From Alcanivoracaceae bacterium (GTDB taxonomy: Bacteria > Pseudomonadota > Gammaproteobacteria > Pseudomonadales > Alcanivoracaceae), in contig JARGPN010000002.1 in assembly GCA_029213045.1 (NCBI GenBank), positions 62,001 to 126,000 of the forward strand: a DNA stretch of 64,000 nucleotides. Direction: 5' to 3'. Of this stretch, positions 8,961-16,691 are shown in pieces. The notes beneath the pieces were generated by a model. It was not told the DNA's origin. It was given only the letters and a program-made list of their open reading frames with translations, and did no database searches. The first letter of the stretch is position 1. Each line of letters opens with the position of its first letter. A program made the position numbers and the translations under genes.

Positions 8961-10064
8961 CTAAAGCGACAATATAATGGCAGCGCCAAGAAGAAAGACG
9001 CCAAAGCTTGGCCAAAACTTCTGCTGATCTTCCTGCAGCGCCTCTGGCGAGGTGTCCGGCTGAACGGGTTCAGCGATGGCAACCGTGGCAATAGCTTCAC
9101 CCCCACGAATACCTCCAGCGTCGATAGCCCGCACAATAACTTGATACTCGCCTTCGCTAAGTTGCGCCTGCCACTGATCGCCCTCTATTGATTCGCTGCG
9201 CAACAAACGTTTATCCGGCGAGCTAAACAGTTCCAACCAATAACGCTTCGCGTCCGGCAATGCGCTCCAGCTTATGTCAACGGTATGGTCATCTACATGG
9301 GACGCCAAGGAAACCGGCGGCAACACTTTTGTTGGCGCGGTGGGCGCTTCACCGGGTGCGGCAGAGCTGGCAAACCCAGCATCCACTAATTGCTCTTTGC
9401 CCTGCGCAGACAGCGCCACCGTGCCTTCATGCACGATGTTGTGCGTCACCTCTTCCTGATCAACTTCCACGTCAAAGCGGGTACCGCGCACGGCGGCTGC
9501 CGCACTGGGCGTCACGATAATAAATCGGCTGTTGCCGGTACCCCGAGGGCGCACATAGGTGCGCAACTCGCCGCGCTCTAGACGCAAACTGGTATCCACC
9601 ATGCCGGTGTCTTCGAAGCGACTGTAGCGATCAAAAATGACTAACGATTGCGGTTTAATTAACAGTTCAGATTGGTCTGCAAAGATCACCCGTGCGCTGC
9701 TTACGCTGCCGGTTTCCAACGCATCGCCGGTATCGATCACTGAACCGACAGACAAGTCCGTCTCGGTTTCACCGCTTTTTCGGTACAGGGTTACGTCGCC
9801 GGACAGTGACATCAATTTTGCCGGCGCCGGCTGTTGCTTCAGCCAATCTGCGGGAATGTTCAGCACGGCCCCGGGCGGAATCGCGCGGGGTGAGGAAATG
9901 CCGTTGTGGTTAGCGAGTTCTCGCCAACAAAAATTGGGGTCGCGGGCGAAGTTTTCACACACTCGCCACAAGGAATCGCCAGGACGGAAGGTGTACTGCA
10001 CGTCCTCGGCCAGCAATTGTCCTGCCATGATGCAACACCACAGCGCCAGCCAAATTCTGCGCAT
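8961..10064 (-). CDS. LysM and FecR domain secreted/envelope protein (367 aa)
   Basis: A signal peptide (MRRIWLALWCCIMAGQLLA) precedes a LysM peptidoglycan-binding domain (about residues 25-75; YTFRPGDSLWRVCENFARD). The FecR core comprises TGSVSSARVIFADQSELLIK and AAAVRGTRFDVEVD. A fibronectin-like segment (PPVSLASHVDDHTVDISWS) and a C-terminal hydrophobic helix (FWPSFGVFLLGAAIIL) complete it. It is probably anchored in the inner membrane and touches peptidoglycan. ATG 10064 has CAGGGAG at good spacing and begins 2 bp after the regulator's stop, so it is preferred over the upstream GTG. Its place between regulator and CHASE2 kinase implies it feeds an envelope signal to that kinase. This is inference. 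Confidence 0.88.
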   Translation of the reverse strand: MRRIWLALWCCIMAGQLLAEDVQYTFRPGDSLWRVCENFARDPNFCWRELANHNGISSPRAIPPGAVLNIPADWLKQQPAPAKLMSLSGDVTLYRKSGETETDLSVGSVIDTGDALETGSVSSARVIFADQSELLIKPQSLVIFDRYSRFEDTGMVDTSLRLERGELRTYVRPRGTGNSRFIIVTPSAAAAVRGTRFDVEVDQEEVTHNIVHEGTVALSAQGKEQLVDAGFASSAAPGEAPTAPTKVLPPVSLASHVDDHTVDISWSALPDAKRYWLELFSSPDKRLLRSESIEGDQWQAQLSEGEYQVIVRAIDAGGIRGGEAIATVAIAEPVQPDTSPEALQEDQQKFWPSFGVFLLGAAIILSL

Positions 10065-10066
10065 GC

Positions 10067-10765
10067 TCACTCTCCCTGTTCGCCGGCCTCTTCGAGTCGA
10101 TAACCGTGCTGATACACAGTTTTAATACGATAACCCCTTTCAGGGCGAATTTGCAGACTGCGACGAATACGGCTGATGTGCACATCAACCGTGCGGGATT
10201 CGATGGGCGTCATAATGCCCCACACCTTTTCCAACAGGTGCGCGCGGGATAGCAGCTTCCCGACGTTTTGAAACAGATAGCAGGCGAGGTCAAAATCTTT
10301 GTCAGTTAACCGTGCGGGCTCACCTTCCACCAAGATTTGACGCTTCTCGCGATTTACATGCCATGCACCGAGCGTGAACTGAGGGTCATCGCCCTCCGAC
10401 GATACGCCTGAGCGGCGTCCCAATGCATTAATGCGCGCCAGCAATTCAGCCTGCCTAACCGGCTTAACCATATAATCGTCTGCCCCGTGAGAGAGCGCAC
10501 CGACTATGGAAGTTTCATCGTCGCGTTGTGTGGCAAACAGCACAGGGACTTTATTGCCCGAGGCACGTAACTCCTCAAGCACGGCAAACCCAGTCATGTC
10601 TGGCACCTCCCAATCGAGGACCAGCAGATCAAACGTTTCCCGGCGTAGCAGCGTCATAAATTCGCGGCCACTGTCGTAGTGTGTGCAAGAATGCCCTGCT
10701 TCGACTAGCCAATGTCGCACCAATTCAGCTTGGGCGGCATCATCTTCCAAATAGGCAATACGCAA
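10067..10765 (-). CDS. OmpR/PhoB-family response regulator (232 aa)
   Basis: The receiver domain (MRIAYLEDDAAQ; phospho-Asp in LLVLDWEVPDMTG; LFATQRDD; YMVKPVRQ) is followed by a winged-helix DNA-binding domain (LTDKDFDLACYLFQNVGKLL, DVHISRIRRSL, GYRIKTVYQHGYRL). The start is TTG at 10765, backed by AAGGAG with 7 bases spacing. It is the first gene of a three-gene operon with the LysM-FecR protein and the CHASE2 histidine kinase, its likely partner. The 191 bp upstream to the SMR gene must hold the promoter. No clear -35/-10 could be fixed by eye. Confidence 0.93.
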   Translation of the reverse strand: MRIAYLEDDAAQAELVRHWLVEAGHSCTHYDSGREFMTLLRRETFDLLVLDWEVPDMTGFAVLEELRASGNKVPVLFATQRDDETSIVGALSHGADDYMVKPVRQAELLARINALGRRSGVSSEGDDPQFTLGAWHVNREKRQILVEGEPARLTDKDFDLACYLFQNVGKLLSRAHLLEKVWGIMTPIESRTVDVHISRIRRSLQIRPERGYRIKTVYQHGYRLEEAGEQGE

Positions 10766-10956
10766 GGTCCATCTCCTTGATCAGGCAGAGCATAAAAGGG
10801 TTGCTCGGCTAGGATTGAAAAACTGTGTAAAACGCATGAAATAGAAGGTAACACCACGCACAACAATTATGAAATTGTTTGAACACTCCCCCTGTTTAGG
10901 GGTGAAAATTAGGTGCTCCGCGCAATTGATACACGTGTTTTGCGTTCGGCCACTGC

Positions 10957-11280
10957 TTAAGCGCTGGTGTACTTCAGGCCAATCACACCCGCGATAATCA
11001 ACCCCACAAACACAACGCGCGTCCACGTCGCCGGATCGTGGAACCACAGCACGCCGAACAAGGTGACCCCTGCAGCGCCCAATCCCGTCCACACCGCGTA
11101 TGCAGTGCCTACAGGAATGCCGCGCATGGCATACGACAGCATCGTCATGTTCAATGCCGTTAGCGCGGCCGCCGTGCCGATAGACAGCCAACCCGGCGCC
11201 ATCTGCACCCACTTCATGCTTAACGCCCACGCAATTTCGACAAATACCGCGGCAAACAACACAATCCAGTAAATAGACAT
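10957..11280 (-). CDS. SMR-family exporter, Gdx/SugE type (107 aa)
   Basis: Four hydrophobic helices in 107 residues, the normal SMR length. The helix-1 glutamate sits in VEIAWALSMKW, and PVGTAYAVWTGLGAAG is the SMR signature. The EIAWAL helix and the I-G-L-K ending fit the SugE/Gdx branch (guanidinium export in the characterised members) better than EmrE, but substrate is inference. ATG 11280 follows TTGGAGAG. The open frame continues to 11358 without a ribosome site. I looked at the 120 bp upstream for guanidine-I, -II or -III riboswitch features and saw none that convinced me. It dimerises in the inner membrane. Confidence 0.88.
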   Translation of the reverse strand: MSIYWIVLFAAVFVEIAWALSMKWVQMAPGWLSIGTAAALTALNMTMLSYAMRGIPVGTAYAVWTGLGAAGVTLFGVLWFHDPATWTRVVFVGLIIAGVIGLKYTSA

Positions 11281-11491
11281 GAGCGCGCACTCTCCAAAAA
11301 CGGGCTCATTCTGAAGCGCAACGCCGGAAACCCGTAAGAGACGTCGCTGCGAAATCATAAAACCGACCGCGCAAAGTGCAAGCCTTCGGTGGACGGTCCG
11401 CGACCATTGCCGCTATCATTCGCCCCCTTAACGCCGAGCAGTGCTGCTGAATTAGATATCTACGCAACAACCTGCTTAGATATTACGTACC

Positions 11492-11569
11492 GCAAAGCAC
11501 TGCTAAAGGGTCAATCTAGCGCCCTACGTTTATAAAGTTTAATGAGTTTTGCACCCGTAGCTCAGCTGG
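11492..11569 (+). repeat. Direct repeat copy 1: tRNA-Arg upstream region plus truncated tRNA 5' half
   Basis: A 78 bp segment nearly identical (3 mismatches) to 11674-11751. It contains the upstream sequence and the first 19 bases of the tRNA-Arg gene (acceptor strand and D-arm start, from 11551). The tRNA sequence breaks off after CAGCTGG and continues into unrelated sequence, so this copy is a tRNA pseudogene fragment. Copy offset is 182 bp. Confidence 0.9.
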
Positions 11570-11673
11570 GCGTAGTCGGGAATTGTGAAAGCACCGCTTT
11601 CACCCGACGGAGCGACACGAGCATGCAAGCGAGTGGCTGGGCCTGACGCGAAGCGGAAGGGAGTACTGGCAGT

Positions 11674-11751
11674 GCGAAGCACTGCTAAAGGGTCAATTTA
11701 GCGCCCTACGTTTTTAAAGTTTAATGAGTTTTGCACCCGTAGCTCAGCTGG
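11674..11751 (+). repeat. Direct repeat copy 2: upstream region and 5' end of intact tRNA-Arg
   Basis: The second copy of the 78 bp repeat, running into the complete tRNA-Arg(CCG). Its left end lies within a perfect 7 bp hairpin, GCAGTGC-GAA-GCACTGC (11669-11685). The two copies differ at three positions only, so the duplication looks recent or is maintained by gene conversion. Confidence 0.9.
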
Positions 11752-11809
11752 ATAGAGTACTGCCCTCCGAAGGCAGGGGTCACAGGTTCGAATCCTGTCG
11801 GGTGCGCCA
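11733..11809 (+). tRNA. tRNA-Arg (anticodon CCG)
   Basis: Seventy-seven bases folding as a cloverleaf. Acceptor arms GCACCCG and CGGGTGC, discriminator G, encoded CCA. The D-arm is GCTC...GAGT. The anticodon stem CTGCC/GGCAG encloses loop CTCCGAA, giving anticodon CCG, which reads the Arg codon CGG. The T-arm is CACAGGTTCGAATCCTGT. It is followed 10 bases later by a strong terminator. The start of the gene is also present as a truncated copy 182 bp upstream. Confidence 0.97.
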
Positions 11810-11815
11810 TAAACG

Positions 11816-11851
11816 AAAGCCACCAATCCAATCCGGATTGGTGGCTTTTTT
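11816..11851 (+). terminator. Intrinsic terminator of tRNA-Arg
   Basis: GCCACCAATCC-AATCC-GGATTGGTGGC is an 11 bp perfect stem followed by a T-run, with an A-rich left flank, starting 10 bases after the tRNA CCA end. Confidence 0.93.
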
Positions 11852-11872
11852 ATTGCTTACTGGTCTGCGTGG

Positions 11873-12730
11873 CTATTCCTGCTCATCGCTATTCAGCGGG
11901 CCGCCGTATGTGTCTAGGTTTCGAATCTTTACCGAAAACTGCGGATCCTCCAATGCGACATTCTCAGGCACTACCCGTGATTGCGCGCGAATACTTTCAA
12001 TAGCGCCCTGCTGCCAAAGAACGTCTTTTTCTGACAGCAATTCATCGGCATAGCCGGGCAATAAAATGCGGTAATCCAGCCAATGATATAACTCAGGGTT
12101 ACGGCCTGATTCCGCCAGCAAACCGGTTAAGCAGTTATCCGTGAGCGTATTATAAAACTCTGCCCGCCTTTCTAAATTTTCAGACCTGCGCAAAAAACTC
12201 AGCAACAATGCTCTTGCTTGCAACATGGATCCTTTCAGCGGATATAAAAAAACCGGCTCTTTACGCACATGGGAGCGCACACCAATCACATCCTGCTCTG
12301 TCGCTAGCACGACAAACTTGGTGTATTCGCGGAACAGGCCGACCACCGGATCATAGCCGGACTGATCGTTGCGCACGCGCGCCTCGATAGAGACAACGAG
12401 ATACTGATTCTCTTCAAACTCAAAACTCACAAACGCATGCGCCAACCCGCAGCACCCGAAATGGGAAAGACCAAACCAAGCGCCGCGTAACTTAGACAGC
12501 GAATATGTTTTATCTATATAGAGCGCGTCCGTCACAGCGCCATCGGCCGCATAACGAAAATCGCGCAGCGATTTCACTGTCAGCGTATCGCCCTGCAAAT
12601 GCGCAACAGGCATACGTTGATATTGCACGCGCCAATCGCCCTGCTGCGATGCAGTGTGCGAAAAGAAATACACGCCATACACGGCCAGCAATACCGCAAA
12701 CGAAAAAATCACGATCCGCTTCTTAGACAT
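11873..12730 (-). CDS. DUF4105-type membrane-anchored protein (285 aa)
   Basis: An N-terminal membrane helix (RIVIFSFAVLLAVYGVYFF) is followed by a periplasmic domain with the DUF4105 hallmarks: DWRVQYQRMPVA, the block LSKLRGAWFGLSHFG, the His-containing strand GLAHAFVSFEF, and FYNTLTDNCLTGLL with an invariant-looking Asn/Cys. The family has an NlpC/P60-like appearance (possible Cys-His site), but its function is unknown. ATG 12730 has GGAG 11 bases upstream. The frame is open to 12766 with no ribosome site. It ends about 20 bp beyond the tRNA terminator on the opposite strand. Confidence 0.8.
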   Translation of the reverse strand: MSKKRIVIFSFAVLLAVYGVYFFSHTASQQGDWRVQYQRMPVAHLQGDTLTVKSLRDFRYAADGAVTDALYIDKTYSLSKLRGAWFGLSHFGCCGLAHAFVSFEFEENQYLVVSIEARVRNDQSGYDPVVGLFREYTKFVVLATEQDVIGVRSHVRKEPVFLYPLKGSMLQARALLLSFLRRSENLERRAEFYNTLTDNCLTGLLAESGRNPELYHWLDYRILLPGYADELLSEKDVLWQQGAIESIRAQSRVVPENVALEDPQFSVKIRNLDTYGGPLNSDEQE

Positions 12731-13138
12731 TAATGTTTTTGCTCCGTCGTCATGCGAGCCAATCATCTGCCAACAACTGCCACTGAGCGGCTAATTATCT
12801 CGGCACCTGCCGAAACACTATGGTTTTGTACGCCACAGCCATATTCTATTTTTACTAGGCTTCACTCAACACGGACGACGCCGTCGCGGCCATATCACGG
12901 CATTGAGCATAGATCAGGAGGATCAGTGAGCACAGTCTCTAGCCCACCATGCTTTCATCGCCTCACGCTCGTTATGGTGATTATCACCCGCATGGAACGT
13001 TAAACCATGCGCGCCCGCTTCCCTGTTTCCTTGTCTCAGCGTTTTTTTGGCGCGACTATGCAGTTGCTCTCTGTTCACGGTAGCAATAGTGTACGAAGCA
13101 ATATATCGCCAAGAAAAGCTGAGGGGAGGCAAAGTAGC
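12731..13138. other. Intergenic region between divergent DUF4105 and methyltransferase genes
   Basis: About 410 bp without a gene I can support. Short open frames exist on both strands but none has a ribosome site or family resemblance. It presumably holds the promoters of both neighbours. I see no repeat or clear operator. Confidence 0.5.
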
Positions 13139-13780
13139 GTGGACTGTTTGCTATGCGGACATCAAGACGTCTCGTTATTTTCACAGATCGGCGCGCTCAA
13201 TTACTTCCGCTGCGATCAGTGCCAGCTTGTTTTTCTCGAACCGTCGAGCATGCCCGACCAAGACGCCGCGAAAGCCCATTACGATTTACACGAGAACGAT
13301 CCCAATGACCCAAACTACCGAGCGTTTCTGAGACGCTTGGCCAACCCATTGGTTGAAAAAATCACAGCGGGAAGTTACGGATTAGACTACGGCTGCGGGC
13401 CGGGCCCCGGCTTAGCCGCATTGCTCGGCGAGCAAGGGTTTTCAATGGAGGTGTACGATCCGATTTATGCCGACGATGAAGACGTGTTGGAGGAAGCCTA
13501 CGACTTTATCACCTGTACGGAAGTCGCTGAGCACTTTCATTTACCAAAAGCCGAATTCGAACGATTCGATCAACTTCTAAAACCCGGCGGATGGCTCGCC
13601 ATTATGACCAGCTGGCTAACCGACGAGATTGATTTCGATCATTGGTATTATCGCTGCGACCCAACGCATGTGTGTTTTTATTCGCCGTCCACATTACGGC
13701 ACTGGGCAAACCGACGCGGGTGGGAATGTACTGCGCCCGCATCTAATGTGATCCTGTTACGTAAACCGAATAAAAAATAA
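13139..13780 (+). CDS. Class I SAM-dependent methyltransferase with zinc-ribbon head (213 aa)
   Basis: The protein starts DCLLCGHQDV. Two Cys pairs (CLLC, CDQC) form a small zinc ribbon in the first 30 residues, as in many Methyltransf_23-type enzymes. The SAM site is LDYGCGPGPGLAALL, then VYDPIY (acidic ribose-binding position) and ITCTEVAEHF. A post-motif LKPGGWLAIMTSWL follows. GTG 13139 has an excellent GGGGAGG 9 bases upstream, so the longer frame starting at 13007 is rejected. The substrate is unknown. Sugar, lipid and small-molecule methylation are possible. It ends at a long hairpin. Confidence 0.85.
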   Translation: MDCLLCGHQDVSLFSQIGALNYFRCDQCQLVFLEPSSMPDQDAAKAHYDLHENDPNDPNYRAFLRRLANPLVEKITAGSYGLDYGCGPGPGLAALLGEQGFSMEVYDPIYADDEDVLEEAYDFITCTEVAEHFHLPKAEFERFDQLLKPGGWLAIMTSWLTDEIDFDHWYYRCDPTHVCFYSPSTLRHWANRRGWECTAPASNVILLRKPNKK

Positions 13781-13784
13781 ATCG

Positions 13785-13822
13785 GAACTAACAAGGAGGC
13801 CAAAGAGCCTCCTTGTTAGTTC
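13785..13822. terminator. Perfect 16 bp inverted repeat, terminator-like
   Basis: Arms 13785-13800 and 13807-13822 (beginning GAACTAACAAGGAGGC) pair perfectly around a CAAAGA loop, 4 bp after the methyltransferase stop and 47 bp past the stop of the convergent FecR gene. There is no long T-run on either side, so it may be a hairpin that protects or ends both transcripts rather than a canonical terminator. Confidence 0.7.
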
Positions 13823-13869
13823 TAGCTGAAAACGCTCGAGTTCGATTGACTCAAGACAATAGGCCAAGC

Positions 13870-15312
13870 TTATCTGGCAAAAGCAGCGACTCCCTCTGCC
13901 GCACCATTACCATCATCCAGATAGATCTTGCTGACTATAGCATCCCCTTGGTCTGCGAACGCACCGCTTATTCCTCCAGCATAACCAGAGCCGCTGGCGG
14001 TAAGCGCGATCCCTCCATTATAAAAATCAGAGATAGTGTTGCCGCCGCCCGCAGCCGCATCATAAGTTAATGCGCCAGCGGTGCTATCAATATTAAACAA
14101 CATCGTCTGGGTATTGAAATTAACATCAATTTTTCCACCAGTAATATTAACTGATAGTCCACTAGTCCCTATCTGGTCTGTCAATGTAGTACCACCCACA
14201 TAACTATACGAAGCCGTACCAGAAAGACGTGAGGCATCAAGATCCTCAGGCGATGCCAACAGGTTGTCGGCCAGCATGAAGTGCCATTCTGAAAACGGAA
14301 CAGTGTTTGACAGCGTTCCATTATCATAAACACTATAATTATTTGAGCCCCAAACACCCCAATTTATTAATGCGCCAGAATCAGAAAGATATGCGCCCAT
14401 TTGCGTTGGTGTCGCGGAGGCGTTCGGTACAACCTCGTAAAAAACTTCTCCATCATCAATCGTTAGCCGCGTAGGAATTCGTCCCACGCCAAAGCCGGCC
14501 ACTTCGACACTTCCAGGAGCCGTCACGTATTGACCTGTAAAACTATAAACTTGGAAATAGCCAACGAACCCCGGCGTGCGAGATCCGCCTAAGTTACTGG
14601 TTAAGGTTTGATTTAAATCTTGCCCAAATTCCAGGTTCTCTGCCTCGACAAACTCAACAACTCCCTCTTCCGCATTCAGGAACAACGGCTTCTTGCCGGG
14701 CATTAGAACCGGCGCACCGCCGCTCTCTGGTACAAATACCACCTCACCTGGCTTGAGCAATCGGGCGCCATCATTCCCCTTCAACTCGACGCTTCCCTCT
14801 TCCAGAAACACGTAAGTGCCGGGCGCCTCACCCGCAAACCCGGGCAAGCCTTCAGGAGGAATGCTAATTACTTGATAAACCGTGCCGCGAATACCGATGG
14901 TGGCAACACTGGTTCTTTGGGTGACTTTTTGGGGATATTTTTGGCCAATGGCGCCGGTGATTGAGCGCATCCAACCGGTAAATAATTTTCCGGCTTGCTC
15001 GTACACACCCTCGTCATTGCCGAAGGTTTGTTTTTCTATTTGATATTCGCTGCTACCGCGCAACGCGATAAGTGCACCGTCGCTGAGCCGAATTTGCGCA
15101 ATGCCTCCGCGCCCGGTAACTACGCGATCGCCTTCAAAGATTTTTGCGCCGCTTTTCCCGCCGCGCGCGCTATCCTGAATATCAACAATGGAGACGACGC
15201 CTCGGGAATAAATGATTTTCCCAGCTTCCACCACAGCTTGCGCGGGCGCCGCCATAAATATCAGAGCCGCCACTAAAGCGTTTGATACCGCCACTCGATT
15301 GAACATTTGCAT
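13870..15312 (-). CDS. FecR-domain secreted protein with C-terminal beta-barrel-like domain (480 aa)
   Basis: The signal peptide ends near APAQA. The FecR domain (about residues 30-190) has GKIIYSRGVVSIVD, GDRVVTGRGGIAQIRLSDGA and SVATIGIRGTVYQV. The C-terminal ~150 residues are Gly/Ser/Thr-rich alternating beta strands (GKIDVNFNTQTMLFNID; GYAGGISGAFADQGD; GVAAFAR at the end), a pattern like the TbpB-type C-terminal barrels carried by SLAM/type XI secretion cargo. No lipobox is seen. ATG 15312 follows GGGAG; a GTG one codon earlier is possible. The SLAM-like gene lies immediately upstream in the same operon, 15 bp away. Cargo status is inference. Confidence 0.82.
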   Translation of the reverse strand: MQMFNRVAVSNALVAALIFMAAPAQAVVEAGKIIYSRGVVSIVDIQDSARGGKSGAKIFEGDRVVTGRGGIAQIRLSDGALIALRGSSEYQIEKQTFGNDEGVYEQAGKLFTGWMRSITGAIGQKYPQKVTQRTSVATIGIRGTVYQVISIPPEGLPGFAGEAPGTYVFLEEGSVELKGNDGARLLKPGEVVFVPESGGAPVLMPGKKPLFLNAEEGVVEFVEAENLEFGQDLNQTLTSNLGGSRTPGFVGYFQVYSFTGQYVTAPGSVEVAGFGVGRIPTRLTIDDGEVFYEVVPNASATPTQMGAYLSDSGALINWGVWGSNNYSVYDNGTLSNTVPFSEWHFMLADNLLASPEDLDASRLSGTASYSYVGGTTLTDQIGTSGLSVNITGGKIDVNFNTQTMLFNIDSTAGALTYDAAAGGGNTISDFYNGGIALTASGSGYAGGISGAFADQGDAIVSKIYLDDGNGAAEGVAAFAR

Positions 15313-15327
15313 CACCCAAGCTCCCTC

Positions 15328-16653
15328 TTAGAAGTAGTAATTTAAGCCAGCGGAAATTACCGCTTGGTCATAAGTAAACGCGTCTAGTGACGACTGTTGA
15401 TCGCGGTACAACGCCTGACCGCGTACCTGCCATCGTTGGCCAGGGAACCAGTCATATAAGAGTGAAACGGTTACACGGTCATCATCGCGTGAACCAGAGT
15501 CGCCGTTGATCGCTTGACCTACTTCGTAGTCGGATCGGTAGCCGACCTTGCTGTATCCCAAGCTGCTACCGAAGCGGTGTTTCGCGGCAAGCTGGTACCA
15601 CGCCAACCCGCTGATGCCATAAATCACGCTGTCGCCACCCGCGCGACCATTGTCAGCCGCTTCGTAATCAACGGTGAAGTCGAAACTGAGGTCCCAGCGG
15701 GCGCTAGGCTTATTGGTGATACGCCCGAGCAGGCGCGTCGCCATGTAGTCATAAACGTCCAGATCGAAGGCCACCTGACGCACCTGCAAACCGGTAATAA
15801 ATTTCGCCGAATCAGAGACTTGCTGGCGGTACTCGGTACCCACACCGTACATCGTGTAGTAGCTTTCGCCGTCCAAGTTCAGGCCGGACAGATCGGCGCT
15901 AACCGCCCACTCATTGCGGCCATCAACGTCTTTGACCCACTCGGCGCGACCACCTAAGTAGTCTTGATCAAACTGCTCGGCTTCATCTTCTTGGTTACGA
16001 CGAAACATGGCATTGCCGCTCAGCGTGAGCTTTTGATCTGGCGCTAGATCGAAGCGATGCCAATAGCCGCCTTTCAGGCTTACAAAGGTAGAGTCCACCG
16101 CACTCAAGGTAGCGCCAGGGAAAAACTCCAAACCTTCCGGCCAAGTGCCAACGTTATCGTCGTTGCCGACTTCCGCGCCCACATACCCGCCATTACGGCG
16201 TTGGCGCTCATTGCTGGCTTGGCGATTCAGCTCTTTGTTAATTGCGTCGATGCGCTGTTGCGCTTCTGGTGGCGGATTCAGCGTTTCCAGCTTCTCTAGC
16301 TCGTCGGCAGCGGCATCGCGCTGACCAAGCTGAACATAGGCCGTCGCCAATTCTAGCCGCGCACCCGCGTGGTTAGGCTTTTCTAGCACTGCGCGCTCTA
16401 GCGCAAAGCTCGCCCGCGCAGGCTGGCCGGCGCGCACCGCAGTTAGGCCGAACCAATAATCGTAGTCCGCATTGCCGGCATAATTAGGCTCTTCAGCCGC
16501 CAGCGATTCATACGCCTGCTGCGCTTTCCCTTGCTGCACATCAGCCTGAGCTTGGCTAATCAAATCCGCTAATGCGTCCGCTTGCGCCAACGGCGACAAC
16601 AGCCACAACGCACCAAATAAAGAAGAAACCCGAAACAAACGGATCAGAGACAT
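15328..16653 (-). CDS. TPR plus outer-membrane beta-barrel protein, SLAM-like (441 aa)
   Basis: A signal peptide (cleaved after LAQA) and two to three TPR units (about residues 30-140; YWFGLTAVRAGQPARASFAL, ARLELATAYVQLGQ) lead to a short linker. About 285 residues of alternating amphipathic strands follow, starting GYVGAEVGNDDNV and ending in the outer-membrane signature NYYF. This is the architecture of surface lipoprotein assembly modulators (DUF560, type XI secretion), which move TbpB-like proteins across the outer membrane. The barrel length fits about 14 strands. It is first in a two-gene operon with the FecR-domain protein, the likely exported partner. Identity as a true SLAM is probable, not proven. 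Confidence 0.78.
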   Translation of the reverse strand: MSLIRLFRVSSLFGALWLLSPLAQADALADLISQAQADVQQGKAQQAYESLAAEEPNYAGNADYDYWFGLTAVRAGQPARASFALERAVLEKPNHAGARLELATAYVQLGQRDAAADELEKLETLNPPPEAQQRIDAINKELNRQASNERQRRNGGYVGAEVGNDDNVGTWPEGLEFFPGATLSAVDSTFVSLKGGYWHRFDLAPDQKLTLSGNAMFRRNQEDEAEQFDQDYLGGRAEWVKDVDGRNEWAVSADLSGLNLDGESYYTMYGVGTEYRQQVSDSAKFITGLQVRQVAFDLDVYDYMATRLLGRITNKPSARWDLSFDFTVDYEAADNGRAGGDSVIYGISGLAWYQLAAKHRFGSSLGYSKVGYRSDYEVGQAINGDSGSRDDDRVTVSLLYDWFPGQRWQVRGQALYRDQQSSLDAFTYDQAVISAGLNYYF

Positions 16654-16691
16654 AAGGCATCCCGCCCTTAGTTGAAAAATGATTGAAAGGA

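Noticed and set aside
10957..11420. Guanidine riboswitch upstream of the SMR gene
   Set aside because: Gdx genes often carry one, but neither the paired ACGR hairpins of guanidine-II, the guanidine-III core nor a guanidine-I layout could be recognised in the leader.
11733..11809. Integration site of a genomic island at tRNA-Arg
   Set aside because: No integrase and no repeated tRNA 3' end was seen. The duplicated part is the 5' half, which is atypical for attB sites.
13007..13138. N-terminal extension of the methyltransferase to 13007
   Set aside because: A strong ribosome site (GGGGAGG) fixes the GTG start at 13139, and the extension has no family resemblance.
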